Assembly (NCBI GenBank): GCA_039881145.1
Contig: JAYKKI010000088.1
Location: 699,501-763,500, forward strand
DNA: 64,000 bases
Direction of reading: 5' to 3'
From: Druceiella hillmani
Taxonomy: Eukaryota; Arthropoda; Insecta; Lepidoptera; Hepialidae
The number at the start of each line of letters is the position of its first letter. Position 1 is the first letter of the stretch. Below are positions 13,501 to 22,900 of this stretch, piece after piece. The notes under the pieces are model-generated. The model searched no databases. It worked only from the letters and a program-made list of their open reading frames with translations, and was not told the DNA's origin. Made by a program: the position numbers and the translations under genes.

Positions 13501-14175
13501 TCGCCCAATTGACCTAAATTATTAATTATTGAGGATGGGTAGTTTGAAGTTTGAATATTGTTAATTATGTTATGTGTTTTGATAGCCGATGTTTTCCCAT
13601 AATATTAATAATTTGTATATAAATGTAAGTTATTTTTTATTGATTACAAAGAAGAAATTCAGAAAACTTTTTTAGAAATAATAGTCTATAAACAGTAGGA
13701 AAAGCAACTAAATAATCGGTTCAACTGAATATTTCAACCCATAGAATTTAGGCAGTTATTACTAGGATTAGGTAGGATTTAGTTTGTAGGTTTCATTATT
13801 TAGCTGCTATATTTATATAATGTTTCTTCATGTGTATTGTGCGTGTATGTTATTATATTTTATCTATATATAAACAATAAACTGGCTCATTGAAAAGTTT
13901 TTAATTCAAAAGCCAATCGAATGATAGAATATTTGGAGGATCGGATTGTGACTTGAATAGTATAGTAACTATGATAAGAATCGTATCGTATCAGGTAGTT
14001 AGAATCTGGATTGATCCAAGTTATCGGTATAAAGAAAAATAGAGAAGCCTAAATCATTAAAGGTGGATACATTGTTTGTATGTTGTTTCAGGAAGAATTT
14101 GATGAAATGATGCAAACTGCGCTGGATCCTGCCAGCGACAGCATTCCTTACGAGTTTTATATAAATCAGCTTATG
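4520..14175 (+). CDS. DRC8: Dynein regulatory complex subunit 8 (EFCAB2)
   Basis: DRC8/EFCAB2 is an EF-hand-fold subunit of the nexin-dynein regulatory complex, which links outer doublets and regulates dynein in motile cilia and sperm flagella. Five exons (4520-4547, 4633-4746, 10894-11017, 11766-11892, 14092-14175) join in phase with GT..AG boundaries to give 159 residues from MAKKEEFHK to YINQLM. Landmarks shared with vertebrate EFCAB2 are AFEVFDH, REIGTILRSLGCCPTE, FLPYM, FFDTEKKGYLSKE, EEGEPFTQEEFDEM and ALDPASDSI. Four EF-hand units can be traced. Their loops are degenerate (first loop DHSGKQVVDMRE, third DTEKKGYLSKEK), so strong calcium binding is doubtful. The last exon ends at ATG|GTAAGA in phase 0, so a short C-terminal exon is missing from this model. 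Intron 2 is over 6 kb and holds a Tc1 element and a piggyBac-like element. It probably converges on the nuclear-protein gene ending at 19504. Confidence 0.9.
4633..4746 (+). CDS. DRC8: DRC8 exon 2 (first EF-hand unit)
   Basis: Acceptor TTTTTAG, donor GTATGT. Encodes the AFEVFDH...REIGTILRSLG unit, ending in phase 1 inside the glycine codon that exon 3 completes. Confidence 0.9.
5633..7302 (-). mobile_element. Tc1-like transposon, near full length, dead
   Basis: The ends are inverted repeats of about 28 bp (left CCTGGCCAAATTATTAGACG, right its near complement) flanked by TA on both sides, the Tc1/mariner target duplication. Between them the minus strand carries a broken DD34E transposase: VKYSTKIMIWSVISGKGA, then the segment around the second catalytic D, then LDWPGNSPNMNSIEYMWELM with the final glutamate. 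Frameshifts and stops break the frame. The total length of 1.67 kb is the normal size for the family, and it lies inside DRC8 intron 2. Confidence 0.9.
5920..6900 (-). pseudogene. Tc1-like transposase pseudogene
   Basis: This is the cut-and-paste DNA transposase of the enclosing element. The catalytic C-terminal part is readable from about 6400 down to 5920. The N-terminal helix-turn-helix part (about 6900-6500) is badly decayed. Several frames must be followed, so no functional product is expected. Confidence 0.8.
7512..7648. repeat. TA/TG microsatellite
   Basis: A compound (TA)n-(TG)n-(TA)n dinucleotide tract in DRC8 intron 2. The ORFs across it on both strands are products of the repeat. 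Confidence 0.95.
7881..8549 (-). mobile_element. piggyBac-like non-autonomous element, copy 1
   Basis: The element starts and ends at TTAA, the piggyBac target site, with inverted termini TTAACCGTTTTAGTGCC and TTAACCGTTTGAGTGCC (the latter read on the minus strand). Inside the right end is a second inverted repeat built on GAGCGCCATCG. On the minus strand it carries a degraded version of a short acidic ORF (SDSGSDIVVRSQFGVMQILS...). At 669 bp it is far too short for a full transposase, so it is an internally deleted derivative. Confidence 0.85.
8616..8656. repeat. Perfect hairpin, 18-bp arms
   Basis: Arms 8616-8633 and 8639-8656 are exact reverse complements around a 5-nt AGATA loop. No flanking element was seen. 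Confidence 0.9.
8660..10890. other. DRC8 intron 2, no gene seen
   Basis: AT-rich. A roughly 45-bp segment at 9567-9612 repeats one at 5368-5412 (core AGCTAGTTAATCTTCAGATT). Otherwise nothing recognised. Confidence 0.4.
10894..11017 (+). CDS. DRC8: DRC8 exon 3 (second EF-hand unit)
   Basis: Acceptor TTATTACAG, donor GTAAGA. Starts with CCPTEAEIQEV and ends in a split arginine codon. A half copy of the foldback repeat lies 37 bp after the donor. Confidence 0.9.
11054..11137 (+). repeat. Foldback repeat, half copy
   Basis: Matches the left arm of the 341-574 foldback repeat, from AAACTACGTGAT to ATCTTCAGGTG, without the right arm. Confidence 0.85.
11168..11520 (+). repeat. Dispersed repeat R1, copy 1
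   Basis: About 350 bp, highly similar (about nine bases in ten by eye) to 17166-17512. It follows the half foldback repeat directly, so the two may be parts of one larger element. No coding capacity was seen. Confidence 0.75.
11766..11892 (+). CDS. DRC8: DRC8 exon 4 (third EF-hand unit)
   Basis: Acceptor TTTGTAG. Encodes FHPASAEVLLAAFRFFDTE through GEPFTQ, ending in phase 0 before GTTGTT. That donor is weak, but the next exon continues the family sequence exactly. Confidence 0.88.
11980..14080. other. DRC8 intron 4, no gene seen
   Basis: AT-rich, with a short TTATAGTAAA-type tandem near 12520-12560. Nothing else recognised. Confidence 0.4.
14092..14175 (+). CDS. DRC8: DRC8 exon 5 (fourth EF-hand unit)
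   Basis: Acceptor TTGTTTCAG, donor GTAAGA. Encodes EEFDEMMQTALDPASDSI to YINQLM. The human protein has only a few more residues after the equivalent methionines, so the missing exon should be very short. Confidence 0.88.
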
Positions 14176-14179
14176 GTAA

Positions 14180-15600
14180 GAATTTATTTTTTTAATCTGG
14201 CCAGTTATATAGTGAATATTAATTTTGGATACAATTTGCTATACTTGACTTTTAATATTATTTTGAAATAGTTTGGCATGCTGTGCAAGTTTTGAAATGG
14301 TAATTTGGACTAAAATGCCGTGCAATAATTAACCCATAAATTTTCTTTTAGCTATTATGTTCACAGCTCCGCTTCTGCAAATGATAGCATAATTATATAC
14401 AGCTTATCTTTTAATTTAGAATGTATATTATCTATATGCAAAATTTCAGTGAAATTCATTGAAACATTTAAGTGCGAAAGAAAGACAAAAAACATACATT
14501 TTACTTTTATTTTATTAGTAGGCATGATTAAATTGTTTATGACAAAAAACTATCCCAGGTTATACAATGCCGATAATTAGTTTAATGTAAACTTCTCACC
14601 AATAAGTAGGATTTTTTTCAGATTTTTCAGCCTGGTAGTTTTTATGATCACATTTTTTATTTTCCTTAGAAAAATTTACAAAGAAACATTTCAAGTGTAT
14701 ATATTAATATATTATATAAGCGTATAACTTAATCAAATATATTTCATCGTGTCTGCTTTTATATTTTCAATTGTAGTTGAGGGGGAGAGTTGTAAAACAT
14801 TTTCAATTTGAGGTGATTTTTCTCATAAATTTCTTTTATAACTAACATACAGATGTTACATATGTATTTAGTAATTTTGAGGAAAACTAAGAGAAATTAA
14901 AGATGTATTTAAAGTATTATCCTGTTTTGGGTTTGATTATACTTTCACGCTATGTATAGAGTAAAGAAAGTATCAGAATCGTCGAAAAATATAACTTTTT
15001 CACTGAAAAGTGCATATATATATATATACACACACAAGTTTGGTCAAATCTAAGTGCATATATCAAGGGTTTTGCCACTTAATTACGGTTGGCCGAAAAA
15101 GCTTCTAAAGATTATAAATGAGTAAGGAAACTAAGACTATTTTTGTAATTTGTAACGTCAAAAATAATTCGTAAAAATAATAAAAAAGGCGCGACGTAAA
15201 AGTAAATATTCTTTTGTCCATGTGTTGTCTGACCACTAATTTTCGGTTAATTTAAATTGCAATCTTTTGATTGCTACTACGCAGAGGACAAGTCATTGAT
15301 GTAGTTGCTTGGCGTTTAAAAGATTAAATGTCTTATTGAAGAAAAGTCTAAAAAAACACAATAGAAAATGCTTGTATTGTGTATTGTTCATCATATGGTA
15401 TAAAACTTAAACCAATGGTATGATTGGATGAAATGTGGTATATTAATTTGGGTTTGATATAAATATCTCCAATCGTCCCGCGTAAATAGAAAAAAGAATC
15501 AAAAGATTTGTTACGTACAAGTATAATTCGCACTAGGTTTCAGTAAACACTTAAGCATATAATAACATTTCAGCATACTTGGTATTTGTATTAAACTATT
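14180..15600. other. Downstream of DRC8 exon 5, terminal exon not resolved
   Basis: The missing DRC8 exon may lie here. TTTTCTTTTAG acceptors occur, for example at 14351, but no continuation is convincing. A TA/CA tract is at 15016-15036. Confidence 0.3.
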
Positions 15601-15602
15601 TA

Positions 15603-15705
15603 TAAATCACAATTAAATGAAACTACGTGATGTAGTATTATTTCTACTTTCTTTAAGTTCTTTACCATGACCTAGGTTTCGTTGTATTGCAACATCTTCA
15701 GGTGT
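15603..15705 (+). repeat. Foldback repeat, half copy
   Basis: Left-arm copy of the 341-574 family including the CACAATTAAA terminus. The right arm is absent. Confidence 0.85.
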
Positions 15706-16337
15706 GCTATCATAAAACAAAATTTTATAGTACTAAGCAGTTTGAGTTAAAACAGCTGTGACATACAAATGGACGTGGCAAATATATGATTCTTAGTTTA
15801 ACTTTGGGCCCCAAAAATCAGAACTCGACAGCCTGTTCTACAATTTAACTTTCTACTTGCTATTACTTTATGAGTCAAATCAAATTGCCATTCGTTTACT
15901 GTTTTCTGCAAAAAACCTCAAGCGAATGGCGTTTATTTGTACAGTAAAAAGTGAGCATGGCATGCTGTATGCGACGATGCAATGATTAACAAGCCCAACA
16001 ATACAAAACAGACTTAGTAAGGCCAAAAAAATAATAAAATTTTATTGAAACATTATGAAAAAAAAGGAAAGTGAGACGTCACGGGACAACAGACGGAAGC
16101 GAAGTTTCTTATGCATCGCATATAAAATTCAATTTTTAATTGTTAATACAGGTGGCCTATTTAGATACGTCCAAATTGTTTTCATGTAGCGAACATAGTG
16201 TTTAAAAAAACATTAGTTTCGCTAAGTGATAAGTCATTTAAAAACATATTAGTTCAACCAAAAACAATAGTTTAGAAGTTATGATTTTTATGAAGACCAA
16301 GCATGTATTAAGTGATTTTTGTGTTTACATGGTACCA

Positions 16338-16425
16338 AGAATGTACATTCTCTTGTCGTGACAACTACACACACACACACACACTTGTGTAGTATAGTTG
16401 TCCCAACAAGAGAAAATACATGCTT
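16338..16425. repeat. Imperfect inverted repeat with CA tract
   Basis: Arms related to TTCTCTTGTCGTGACAACTA face each other across an (AC)n run at 16368-16385. ORFs on both strands here are shadows. Confidence 0.6.
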
Positions 16426-17165
16426 GTGGAAGAGGTGTTTGCATTTTGTGTCTCTTGTACTTAATCTTTCTGTTATATGTGCAACAATACACATTGCCCA
16501 GCCAATGACAAACATTTCATTGTTGCATTTGCAACATTCCACTTTTTCTCAGTTAAGAGGCTTTGTTTCAAAAACATCTACATTGTGTTTTATGAGTATC
16601 TGCTGTATTATTTTGTTTTAATTCTAGCTTATTGATAAACTCCATAAAACGGTAGTAGCTACCGTCAAAATTTTATATGCAACATATTGTAGTGGCCAAT
16701 ATGTTTTTTGTACAGACATTTTGTACCATTAGAATTTTTGCAATTGTCGATTTTTAAAATCACTCAAATATAAGTTATTTGTCGCATAGAGCGTAACTCA
16801 GTATTACGACCACCAGCATACTCTGTGATCTGTCTAAAACGTTTGTGTTGATAATAAATTTCTCTGCGAATTGCAATATTATGGGTTCAAAGATGGAAGC
16901 CCTTAGTTTAGCTAATTCGTATTTTGTAAGCAGTTAGGGCAAGTTAAATCAATAGGATGTTTAGTAAAGATAGGTGTTCCCCATATAAAGATAGGTGTTG
17001 GGACTTTTTCTTTTTCTTGTATACATTAGCAATCTACCGTTTTTTATTGATAAATTTGCTGAAATAGTATGTTTGCTAATGATACATCTCTCATGTTTAA
17101 AATAAATCGATGTGTTGAACAATACGGTAGTAAATTAAAAATAAAATATTAAATAATAAAAAGTA

Positions 17166-17512
17166 AATCTTGATATTTTTCATACAATATTGTGAAATAT
17201 AAGTTAATTAAAAACCAGTCTTGAAAAAAATTCAAAAATTGATTGAAAAATAAGTCAGTTATAGGCTTCTAAATTTGAAGATACGGTTAGGGTTGGGTAT
17301 ATCCCTGTCTCTTTTCCTCTTGTAGAATATAATGTGCAATATTAAAAAAAATGACCTCACAACACAGTATTCCTGCCCTTGTCTAAAGATTAAATTTAAA
17401 CTTTTATAACTCGGTCAATTTTTAAGATTATTAAAATTTTTTTCTTCATCAGCTTGTACCTTGAAATGATGATTAATGAAATAAAAAAAATTTAGTCAAA
17501 TACCCAATTAGA
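17166..17512 (+). repeat. Dispersed repeat R1, copy 2
   Basis: Same orientation and near-identical to 11168-11520, but without the foldback arm next to it. A non-LTR relic begins about 60 bp downstream. Confidence 0.75.
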
Positions 17513-17574
17513 TGACACAAATAAAGCGATGGCACCAAATATGTAATTGGTTTATGGTCAATAATTCGTTACTC

Positions 17575-18440
17575 TGCAAAAAAACAATGCATTAAATTTC
17601 CTCTTCCAAATGTAAGACTAGTTGACGTTAATTTGGTATTCGATAATAATAGAATGGATTTTGGTAGCACTACAGTCTTCCTCAGTGTTATTTATAAATA
17701 GTACACTACAAATGGGGAGTTCACATTTCAGAATTGGCAGAGAAACTTAGTTGTGCATACGCCATCTAGAAAATCAGAGATTTAACAAATGTTGAAACTG
17801 TAAAAATAGTTTACTTCAGCTACTTTCATAATATAATGTCATATGGTATATTGTCGTGAGGTTGGGGCTGCTAATATTGAATCCATTTTTATTTTGCACA
17901 AGAGAGCTATTCGCCCAATTTATAAATTAAGTTCTCGAGATTCGCTTAGAAAACTATTTAAAGTATTTAATACACTCGCATTACCTTCACAATATATTTT
18001 TGAAAATATTTTACATGTGAGGAAAAAACAATTACTTACCGTAATAATTATGATCTTTACAATTACAACACTAGAAATAAAGATAAAGTGGATATTCTCT
18101 ACAGACTGACAAAGGTCAATTTTTCATTTGTGGGGCCTCTGCCTCTATACATTTTTAAAATAAAATGCAAGACGAAGTATTAAATTTGTCAGAAGAACAT
18201 TTTAAACACGTAAGACATATTTACTCAAAAAAGCATATTATAAAATTTATAATTATATAAAAACAAAAACCACTGGTCTCATCACTCTAAACTAGGATAC
18301 ATAAATATAATTTCTATACTGTATAATAAAATTTGACATACATATATTGTTTATATATTAATTAATTTTTTTATTGCTTTATATGGTTTTGACATTTAAA
18401 CAAGGGAACGTATGTTTGAATGTTGAATAATAAAAAAAAT
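17575..18440 (+). pseudogene. Jockey/CR1-type non-LTR retrotransposon 3' relic
   Basis: This is the C-terminal end of an ORF2 reverse-transcriptase polyprotein. After a frame-broken segment (HISELAEKL-like), the sequence reads FHNIMSYGILS, then ESIFILHKRAIRPIYKLS and SRDSLRKLFKVFNTLALPSQ. This is the conserved post-RT block (HSHLSYGI, LQKRAIR, RELFKEL-LTLPS) of Jockey/CR1-clade elements. A frame with YLSKVNFS-like residues and a KKAYYKI motif follows. There are several stops. The 5' part is missing, as expected for a 5'-truncated insertion. Confidence 0.75.
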
Positions 18441-18559
18441 TGAACTGAATTAGATCAACTAACTTGTATTAACGGAATATATCCAGTATCAGACATTGAT
18501 ATAAAATACACAATGAAGAAAGTTATTCGTTGACAAAAGAAGCAAACATTGGTGGCTAT

Positions 18560-18650
18560 TTACCATATCACATCTGTCAAATTGACATTTTACTTCAAAT
18601 ACCAGTTAACATCTGTCAAAATGACATTTTATTTCAAGTAGACCATAGAG
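18560..18650 (+). repeat. Short tandem duplication (~47 bp x2)
   Basis: Two adjacent copies of a segment beginning ACATCTGTCAAA and ending in TTCAA(A/G)TA. Confidence 0.7.
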
Positions 18651-19468
18651 CACAGGTTTTGAAATTTTATGTTAAAATTACAATCGTAGTTATATATCAA
18701 ATTATTATAAAACTTGACATTTATTGACATGATGGATGAATAAAAAAAAAGCCTTGTTTTTATTTATCTATCAATGGTAGTTAGATTAGAACAAAATACA
18801 TATTGACAGATGTCGTATGTTTGATTTTCTATGTATACCACTCCAACCCATAAATATCTTCAATCCTATTTCTCTCTTAACGCAATGCTATGAAGTTCGT
18901 AGTGTAGAATAAAACTTTAAATAACCATGTATCTACTGAAAAATTATTATTGGTTAATAGGGGAATGACTCAATTTGTTTCGCCAAATGAAAAGTTGGCC
19001 TTAAATGTATTTTCACATTCAATAACAAAATAAAACAACACAATTCTTATAATTAAATTATATTTGTAATACATTACAAACATAAATGATACATATAAAT
19101 GTTTTATCCAACATTATATTAATCTAATTTATTTTAGTTTATTCCGAAGCAGTTTTTGAAAAACTTCCAAATTTTTTAAAACAATATTGAACTAATTAAA
19201 GATTATCAAAATTTGCTTCACAAAAACAAAGAAATTTATCTTAAAATAATTCTATTTTACTGTTGGAAAAAATCTTTTAGATTCAATATCTAGTGTCAAA
19301 ATATGTGACCAAAGAAAAAACATTTTTTTCTTGACCAGTGTTAAGAAACGTCAAAATGGGCATTAAATACCAAAACTTCTATTTGTTTATAATTAACCCA
19401 ATTTCTGGACAAAAGAGTATACTTCACATTCATCAATTACTAAAAGAAATATAATTCTAAGTGACAAA

Positions 19469-19474
19469 TTTATT
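19469..19474 (-). terminator. Poly(A) signal of the 684-residue gene
   Basis: AATAAA on the minus strand about 30 nt after the TAG stop at 19504-19506. It is close to the stop; further AATAAA sites lie farther left. Confidence 0.45.
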
Positions 19475-19503
19475 TACTCTCCTCAGAAGGTGTTGCCATA
19501 TAT

Positions 19504-19922
19504 CTACTTTGGAAATCGGCTTGATCGCCTAGTCGTAACAGGCTTAGACGGCGTACTAGTCATGACAGGTTTAGAAGGACTATTCACTTCTTTCTTCTGG
19601 ACAGGAGTATTTACCTGCGCTGTTTCAACCACTTCCGGTTCAGCTTTTACTGCAGTTTCGTCTCCATCTAGATCTATTACCTCACTTTCAGCCTGACCAT
19701 TCTCATCCTCTCCAGTTTCTGCTGTTGCTTCCTTTGTATCATTTTCTTCGCCATTCTCATTACTTAGATCCACAGTCTCATTTTGCTCATTGTCTGTCTC
19801 TTCCACCACTGTTGCTTCCTTTTCCTCTTCGCCATTTGTTGCAGAAATATTCGCATCTGTTTGATTAGGCGTAGTCGGATTCCTGGTGTCGAGGAAAGCC
19901 CTTATATGGAGTTTGATGTTGT
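19504..19922 (-). CDS. 684-residue gene, terminal exon
   Basis: Acceptor TTCTTGACAG completes an Asp codon. Starts NIKLHIRAFLDTRNP, then a long acidic region with one IDLDGDE motif, then SPSKPV-type repeats and RRSSRFPK before TAG. Confidence 0.9.
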
Positions 19923-22900
19923 CTGTCAAGAAATAATTTTTTTATTTAAATAGAGATTGCAGTATTTAGTGAAATAAAAACACACCTACTGATTTTGTTA
20001 TTAACGATTAACATCTAAATAGCATTCGTTAAGTTAACATTAGGAATAATCAACATTAGGACATGTTGAATTTAATATCAAACTCGTGATGTCTATTTTA
20101 AATTAGCATCATCTCTATCAAGGTGAGATTGTTAGCAATAAAGAGCCCAACATTTTTTTTAGTGCACCAATACAGCATATCAAAATTTTGAGAGGGACTC
20201 CTAACCTAAATTATACACAAGTGAGGGAGATATGGTGGGTTGCGGGATAACTTCTCTGCTAATGCCAACATATTACTTACTTTAACACCTTCTACAATAG
20301 TAAATATAATCATGAGAACAATCAATGATTCAATAAAACGTAATTCCTTTGGGCACAATATAAATTATACACCGGAAAAAAAGGAAAGTATTTGTATTTT
20401 TTTAGGATTCTTCTAAAATACAGAATATAAATAATAATCTATAAAATATTTTTATTTGAGTCTTTCATTTAATTTTTCATTTTCAACATTTTCTTAACAG
20501 TAATTACATCTACTAATTTCATTATTATTAACCGTACTACCATGAAAAAGGAAAACTTAAATAAGGTATTAAACTGTCTGAGTGCCAACAAGCGCCATCG
20601 CGCTCGTGCGCATACTAACTAAATTTACTACGAGCTGTTTAGCACGCGGTAGGGGAGGTTGTTCGCACACGTCGCTAATTTTTTATCTTTCTACGTGTTA
20701 CATAAAGTTCAAATAATATTATTAGTAATTACAATACAAAAAGGATCCAGGAAAAGAAAATTTTTAACCCATAATGTCAGAATACAAAAATAATTTGAGG
20801 GAAAATGATCATTTTTCAAGTTGTGAAGAAAGTGATAGTGGGTGTGACATTGTACTGCGCTCACAATTTGGCGTAATCCAAATTTTGAGTGATAGTGATA
20901 ATAGTGACGATAACAATTATTTTGCTGATACGGAGGATGTACCGGACTGCGAAAATACAATGTGACCTTGATTTCAGTTTTTGTTATAATTTTTGTTCAC
21001 AATATATATTTCCATTATTTTCTTTGTATTTTATTATCCTTGTATAAGTTTTTATTAAGAAAACACCGAAAAAATTATTAAAATTGGATAATTTTTGGAA
21101 GAGATAGTGTTTTTTCGAGACAAGGGTAAAAACAAGATTTCTTTGGCATTTCTAAGTATATATGAGTAAAAAACCATGGCACCAAAACGGTTAAACACCA
21201 GTACAATCAATATTTTTATCTATGAAATAACATGTATAGCGTATGCTCACTTGTGTCGTTCAATATTTGTAGCTTTATAAGGGTTGGCTGCCGTATCGCA
21301 TTGATGGTGCCAAAAAGGTTGTTAATTTGAGTCTGTTACGGCCCCTCATTTATTTACTAATACAAGCCGTGTGTAAAATGATTAGTCACACCCTTATTTA
21401 AATTAATCACCAAAATGAGTTCTAGGAATTCATACTACTTATAACAATTTCATCTAGATAACTATCCTATGAAGTTGAAAACCATCTAATGAGGGTAAAC
21501 CAAGTTTCTGGCTTCTTTTTTATTAATATCAGTGCACTGAAATTTATTCAAGTGACAATACTTCAGTCTCCTTTCAGACTATACTTGTCAGACTAGTATG
21601 CTTAAATTAAATAAGCCTGTGCAAATAGCCTGAGAATTGAGTGTTACCATTTTACTCTGTGCAGTATGTGTTGAAACATTTTTATGAAATATGAGTCCCC
21701 ATTAAAATGAGACAAAAACCAGCATAAAAACAATAGCAAAATCTCGAAAGGGTCTCCCTACCATCACCGATCTGATGTGTTAATTAAAAATTTGTGACAA
21801 CCTATAATGAGAAATGTCTCCGCACATACTCACATTTATGTGGCAAAATTTATACCTCGAAAAAATTTTCAATGCATTGTTCCAGCGGTATTGTTACAAT
21901 TTAAAATTTGTCAACATACTGAATACAATAAACTTGTAGTCATTCTCTAATGAAAGACATGCATTCTTCAGTACATGCTGGCGTATGTTGGCATCGCTGG
22001 AATTGAGATAGCCGTCATGCTTGGAAAAGATGCAAGAAATATGACCACAGATCTATGTAAATGCAAAACGAAGGTACTGGTTTAAGAGAAAATATTTGTT
22101 AATCAAATCTGCGAACTACCAAAACTATGAAAAGACGTAAACTATGACATGTTTACGACTCAATACTTTTGAGGAATAGGAATGAACAGACAGTAAAATC
22201 TAACTGCTTGTGCAGGAACTGTGTCCAAGTTGAATCTAACACAGAGCACATTTTTGACTGCCACACCATTATTCAGGCTATACTCCGTTTATACGAGTTC
22301 CCATTTAATGGAGAGCTGTATTTCAACAAAGTCTTTAACATACAAAAGATTCATCTACTCATAGTACCAGTTAAGTTTACATGGACACAACACTAACCAA
22401 CCATAAAATTCTGGTGATGATAGCAGCAATCTCAGCAAATGATGATACTATCATCGTCAGCAATCACAAGTAACTTAAAATGTTAAACTGGTGCATGTCA
22501 ATACTTTAATCGATAACAGGATGTTTAGCAACATTGAGTGCAGATGTATTGATTTCAAGTTTTGCTGCATTTAAAGAATAATGCGACTGGCTTTGTGCTT
22601 CATAAAGGAATTGGAAAGTAGGTACAAATGCATGGACAATCGAACGTGGACCTATTCAATCCTGCATGACAAAGCACAAAAGCTCGTGTGTCGTTCCGTC
22701 ATTTGTCAGCAGGCATTTATGTTAGGTATCATTTATGGTGCGTATCGGAAAAAGGCTGTGTTTGAAATTTAGGCAATGTATTAAATTTACTTGTAATTTT
22801 TAGTAAAACTGAATAACTCCTCCGAGTATATTGCATTGTTTAATCAGGCTTATAAGAAGCCATTAAAAGACAAAGAGGATAGAACGACTATGAATGTTTG

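Noticed and set aside
16288..16621. 84- and 100-codon ORFs on opposite strands
   Set aside because: They overlap an inverted repeat and CA tract and show no family similarity.
19490..19696. Plus-strand ORF opposite the acidic tail exon
   Set aside because: Antisense shadow of the terminal exon of the 684-residue gene.
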